From Thermaceae bacterium (GTDB lineage Bacteria; Deinococcota; Deinococci; Deinococcales; Marinithermaceae): a stretch of DNA of 7,456 nt. Both the position numbers and the translations under genes were made by a program. Each line of letters starts with the position of its first letter. Within the stretch, counting starts at the first letter, position 1. Below are positions 6,216 to 7,456 of the stretch, in pieces. The DNA lies in assembly GCA_027053145.1 (NCBI GenBank), contig JALUED010000152.1:1-7456 (forward strand). Direction: 5' to 3'. The notes under the pieces were generated by a model. It saw nothing but the letters and a program-made list of their open reading frames with translations, did no database searches and was not told where the DNA came from.

Positions 6216-7253
6216 CTAAGGGGCCGCGCCCCTTTCGGCCGAACCTGGGAAGAAGGGGGCCCGCTCGGGGAAGCGGAACCGCACCCGCGCCCCCTGCCGG
6301 GGGGCCGACGCCGAGGGCACGTCGGCCTTGAGGACGGCGTCCGCAAAGGCGAGCTCCAGCCGGGTGACGGGCCCCAGGTAGGTGGCAAGCCGCACCACCG
6401 CTTCGAAGGGGCCCTCGGGGTCAAGCCGGAGCGCCTCCGGCCGGAGGACAAGGACCCCCGGCCCCTCGCCCTCGACCCGGATCCCAAGGGGCCGGTCCCG
6501 GTAGTGAAAGACGCCGCCTTTGGCCACGCCGGCAAGGAGGCTCGAGGTTCCCACGAAGCGGGCCACGAAGAGGGTTTTCGGGTTTTGGTAGACCTCGGTG
6601 GGGGTCCCAACCTGCTCGATGCGCCCCTCGTTCATCACCGCGATCCGGTCGGAGAGGGCGAGCGCCTCCTCCTGGTCGTGGGTGACGTAGAGGCTGGTGG
6701 TGCCGAGGCTTTGTTGGAGCCTTTTCAGCTCGCCCCGGAGTTCCTCGCGGATCTTGGCGTCGAGGGCGGAGAGGGGTTCGTCGAGAAGAAGCACGTCGGG
6801 CTCGCGGGCGAGCGCCCGCGCGAGCGCCACCCGCTGCTGCTGGCCCCCGGAGAGCTCGCGGGGGTAGCGGTGCTCGAGGCCCTCGAGGTGCACAAGCTCG
6901 AGGAGCTCAAGGACCCGCCTCTTCACCGCGTCGGCGGGGAGCTTTTTGAGCCGCATCGGGAAGGCGACGTTGCCGAAGACGGTCATGTTGGGGAAAAGCG
7001 CGTAGTTTTGAAAGACCATCCCCACCGGCCGCGCCTCGGGGGGAAGGTCGGTGACGTCGGCGTCGTCGAAGTAGACCCTTCCCGCGTCGGGCCGCTCGAA
7101 GCCGGCGACCATGCGCAGGGTGGTGGTCTTGCCGCAGCCCGAGGGACCGAGGAAGCTGAAGAACTCGCCGTCCTGAATGTCCAGGGTGACCTCGCGGGCG
7201 GCGACCACCCGCCCAAAGCGCTTGGTGAGCCGTTCGAGCCGGACCCGCGCCAT
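6216..7253 (-). CDS. ABC importer ATP-binding subunit, PotA/FbpC-like
   Basis: A 345-residue cytoplasmic ATPase that drives import through the two permeases. All motor motifs are intact: Walker A GPSGCGKTT (36-44), Q-loop VFQNYALFP with Q82, signature LSGGQ (134-138), Walker B LLLDEP (155-160), D-loop SALD (162-165) and switch His192 in YVTHD. The region from about 240 to 335 is a C-terminal beta domain of TOBE type (VLRPEALRL, YLGPVTRLEL), normal for carbohydrate/polyamine/iron importer ATPases, where it packs against its dimer partner and may regulate. The length is usual for the class. ATG 7253 is preceded by GGGGG 5 nt away; the dehydrogenase stop is 9 bp upstream, so both are in one transcript. 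The binding protein follows after 25 bp. Substrate class (polyamine, iron, phosphonate, sugar) cannot be told from the ATPase. Confidence 0.95.
   Translation of the reverse strand: MARVRLERLTKRFGRVVAAREVTLDIQDGEFFSFLGPSGCGKTTTLRMVAGFERPDAGRVYFDDADVTDLPPEARPVGMVFQNYALFPNMTVFGNVAFPMRLKKLPADAVKRRVLELLELVHLEGLEHRYPRELSGGQQQRVALARALAREPDVLLLDEPLSALDAKIREELRGELKRLQQSLGTTSLYVTHDQEEALALSDRIAVMNEGRIEQVGTPTEVYQNPKTLFVARFVGTSSLLAGVAKGGVFHYRDRPLGIRVEGEGPGVLVLRPEALRLDPEGPFEAVVRLATYLGPVTRLELAFADAVLKADVPSASAPRQGARVRFRFPERAPFFPGSAERGAAP
6218..6234 (-). promoter_or_regulatory. Small hairpin at the end of the ATPase gene
   Basis: AAGGGGC (6218-6224) and GCCCCTT (6228-6234) form a perfect 7-bp stem with a 3-nt loop, overlapping the last codons and part of the stop of the ATPase gene. 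On the minus strand it is followed by AGGC and the A7 tract, not by T residues, so it is not a terminator in the operon direction. It may shield the end of the upstream mRNA or mark a processing site. Confidence 0.5.
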
Positions 7254-7262
7254 GGATGCCCC

Positions 7263-7456
7263 CTAGAAGATCCAGGCTCCGCCGTTCACCTCGATCGCCT
7301 CGCCGGTGATGAAGTCGGCGTCGGGGCCGGCGAGGAAGGCGACCACGCCGGCGACGTCCTCGGGGCGCTCAAGCCGCCCAAGGGGCGTTTGGCGGACGTA
7401 GTCGGCGATCACCTCTTCGGGGGGAATCCCCCTTAGCTCGGCCTCGAAGTTCGCCG
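7263..7456 (-). CDS. Short-chain dehydrogenase/reductase, C-terminal part only
   Basis: Only the last 64 codons are in the window; the rest lies beyond the right edge. Read from the minus strand, the protein ends with [14 protein letters not shown], then [20 protein letters not shown] and GGAWIF before a TAG at 7263-7265. This is the standard end of classical NAD(P)-dependent SDR enzymes (FabG, sorbitol and butanediol dehydrogenase types), where PLGRxxxPEDVA and ITGxxxxVxGG are family marks. A preceding [11 protein letters not shown] segment is the variable substrate-lid region and resembles polyol or hydroxy-acid dehydrogenases more than FabG; that is inference. The Rossmann nucleotide-binding site and the Ser-Tyr-Lys triad are out of view. 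It lies 9 bp upstream of the ATPase gene in the same direction, so it probably acts on the imported compound or a product of it. Confidence 0.92.
   Translation of the reverse strand, partial: ANFEAELRGIPPEEVIADYVRQTPLGRLERPEDVAGVVAFLAGPDADFITGEAIEVNGGAWIF

Noticed and set aside
6191..6610. Longer start for the binding protein inside the ATPase gene
   Set aside because: The extension is Ser/Pro/Arg-rich and out of frame with the ATPase; a signal peptide and a strong ribosome binding site mark ATG 6190.
5090..7436. Long + strand open frames (413 and 440 codons) opposite the binding-protein and ATPase genes
   Set aside because: They mirror strongly conserved minus-strand genes; the Gly/Val/His/Glu-rich products have no motifs and arise from G+C-biased third positions.

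Overview
The base composition (about two thirds G+C outside one gene), tight gene packing with GTGA/ATGA stop-start overlaps, strong GGAGG-type ribosome binding sites and the style of the proteins suggest a thermophilic bacterium of the Deinococcus-Thermus phylum, probably Thermaceae (Thermus, Meiothermus, Oceanithermus or Marinithermus). This is inference from sequence style; no rRNA or marker gene fixes it.

Left part (1-1634): the end of a small acidic hypothetical protein on the + strand, closed by a hairpin terminator that may work in both directions. Next comes a minus-strand lipoprotein gene clearly poorer in G+C than everything around it. It is divergent from a well-conserved XTP/dITP pyrophosphatase (RdgB/HAM1) that cleans the nucleotide pool. 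The 70-bp divergent spacer holds a hairpin next to the lipoprotein ribosome binding site.

Middle (1635-3496): about 490 bp with no convincing gene, then a two-gene + strand unit with a 4-bp overlap. The first gene is a 348-residue uncharacterised protein with a predicted C-terminal membrane anchor, resembling in layout the RMD1/DUF155 type. The second is a UPF0102 (YraN) nuclease-fold protein.

Right part (3493-7456): a minus-strand operon read from right to left: short-chain dehydrogenase (its end only), ABC ATPase, periplasmic solute-binding protein, permease 1, permease 2. Spacings are 9, 25, 47 and -4 bp. ATPase, secreted binding protein and two separate single-EAA permeases form a complete importer of the polyamine/opine/phosphonate/iron general type; the substrate cannot be told from sequence. 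The binding-protein cistron has hairpins on both sides, the downstream one a perfect 12-bp G+C stem without a T tract. This is the usual layout for making more binding protein than membrane subunits. The operon ends tail-to-tail with yraN, with overlapping stop codons and no visible terminator.

I found no mobile element, CRISPR, tRNA or rRNA. No clearly new system stands out; the most interesting points are the hairpins around the binding-protein gene, the low-GC lipoprotein insert and the unexplained gap after rdgB.
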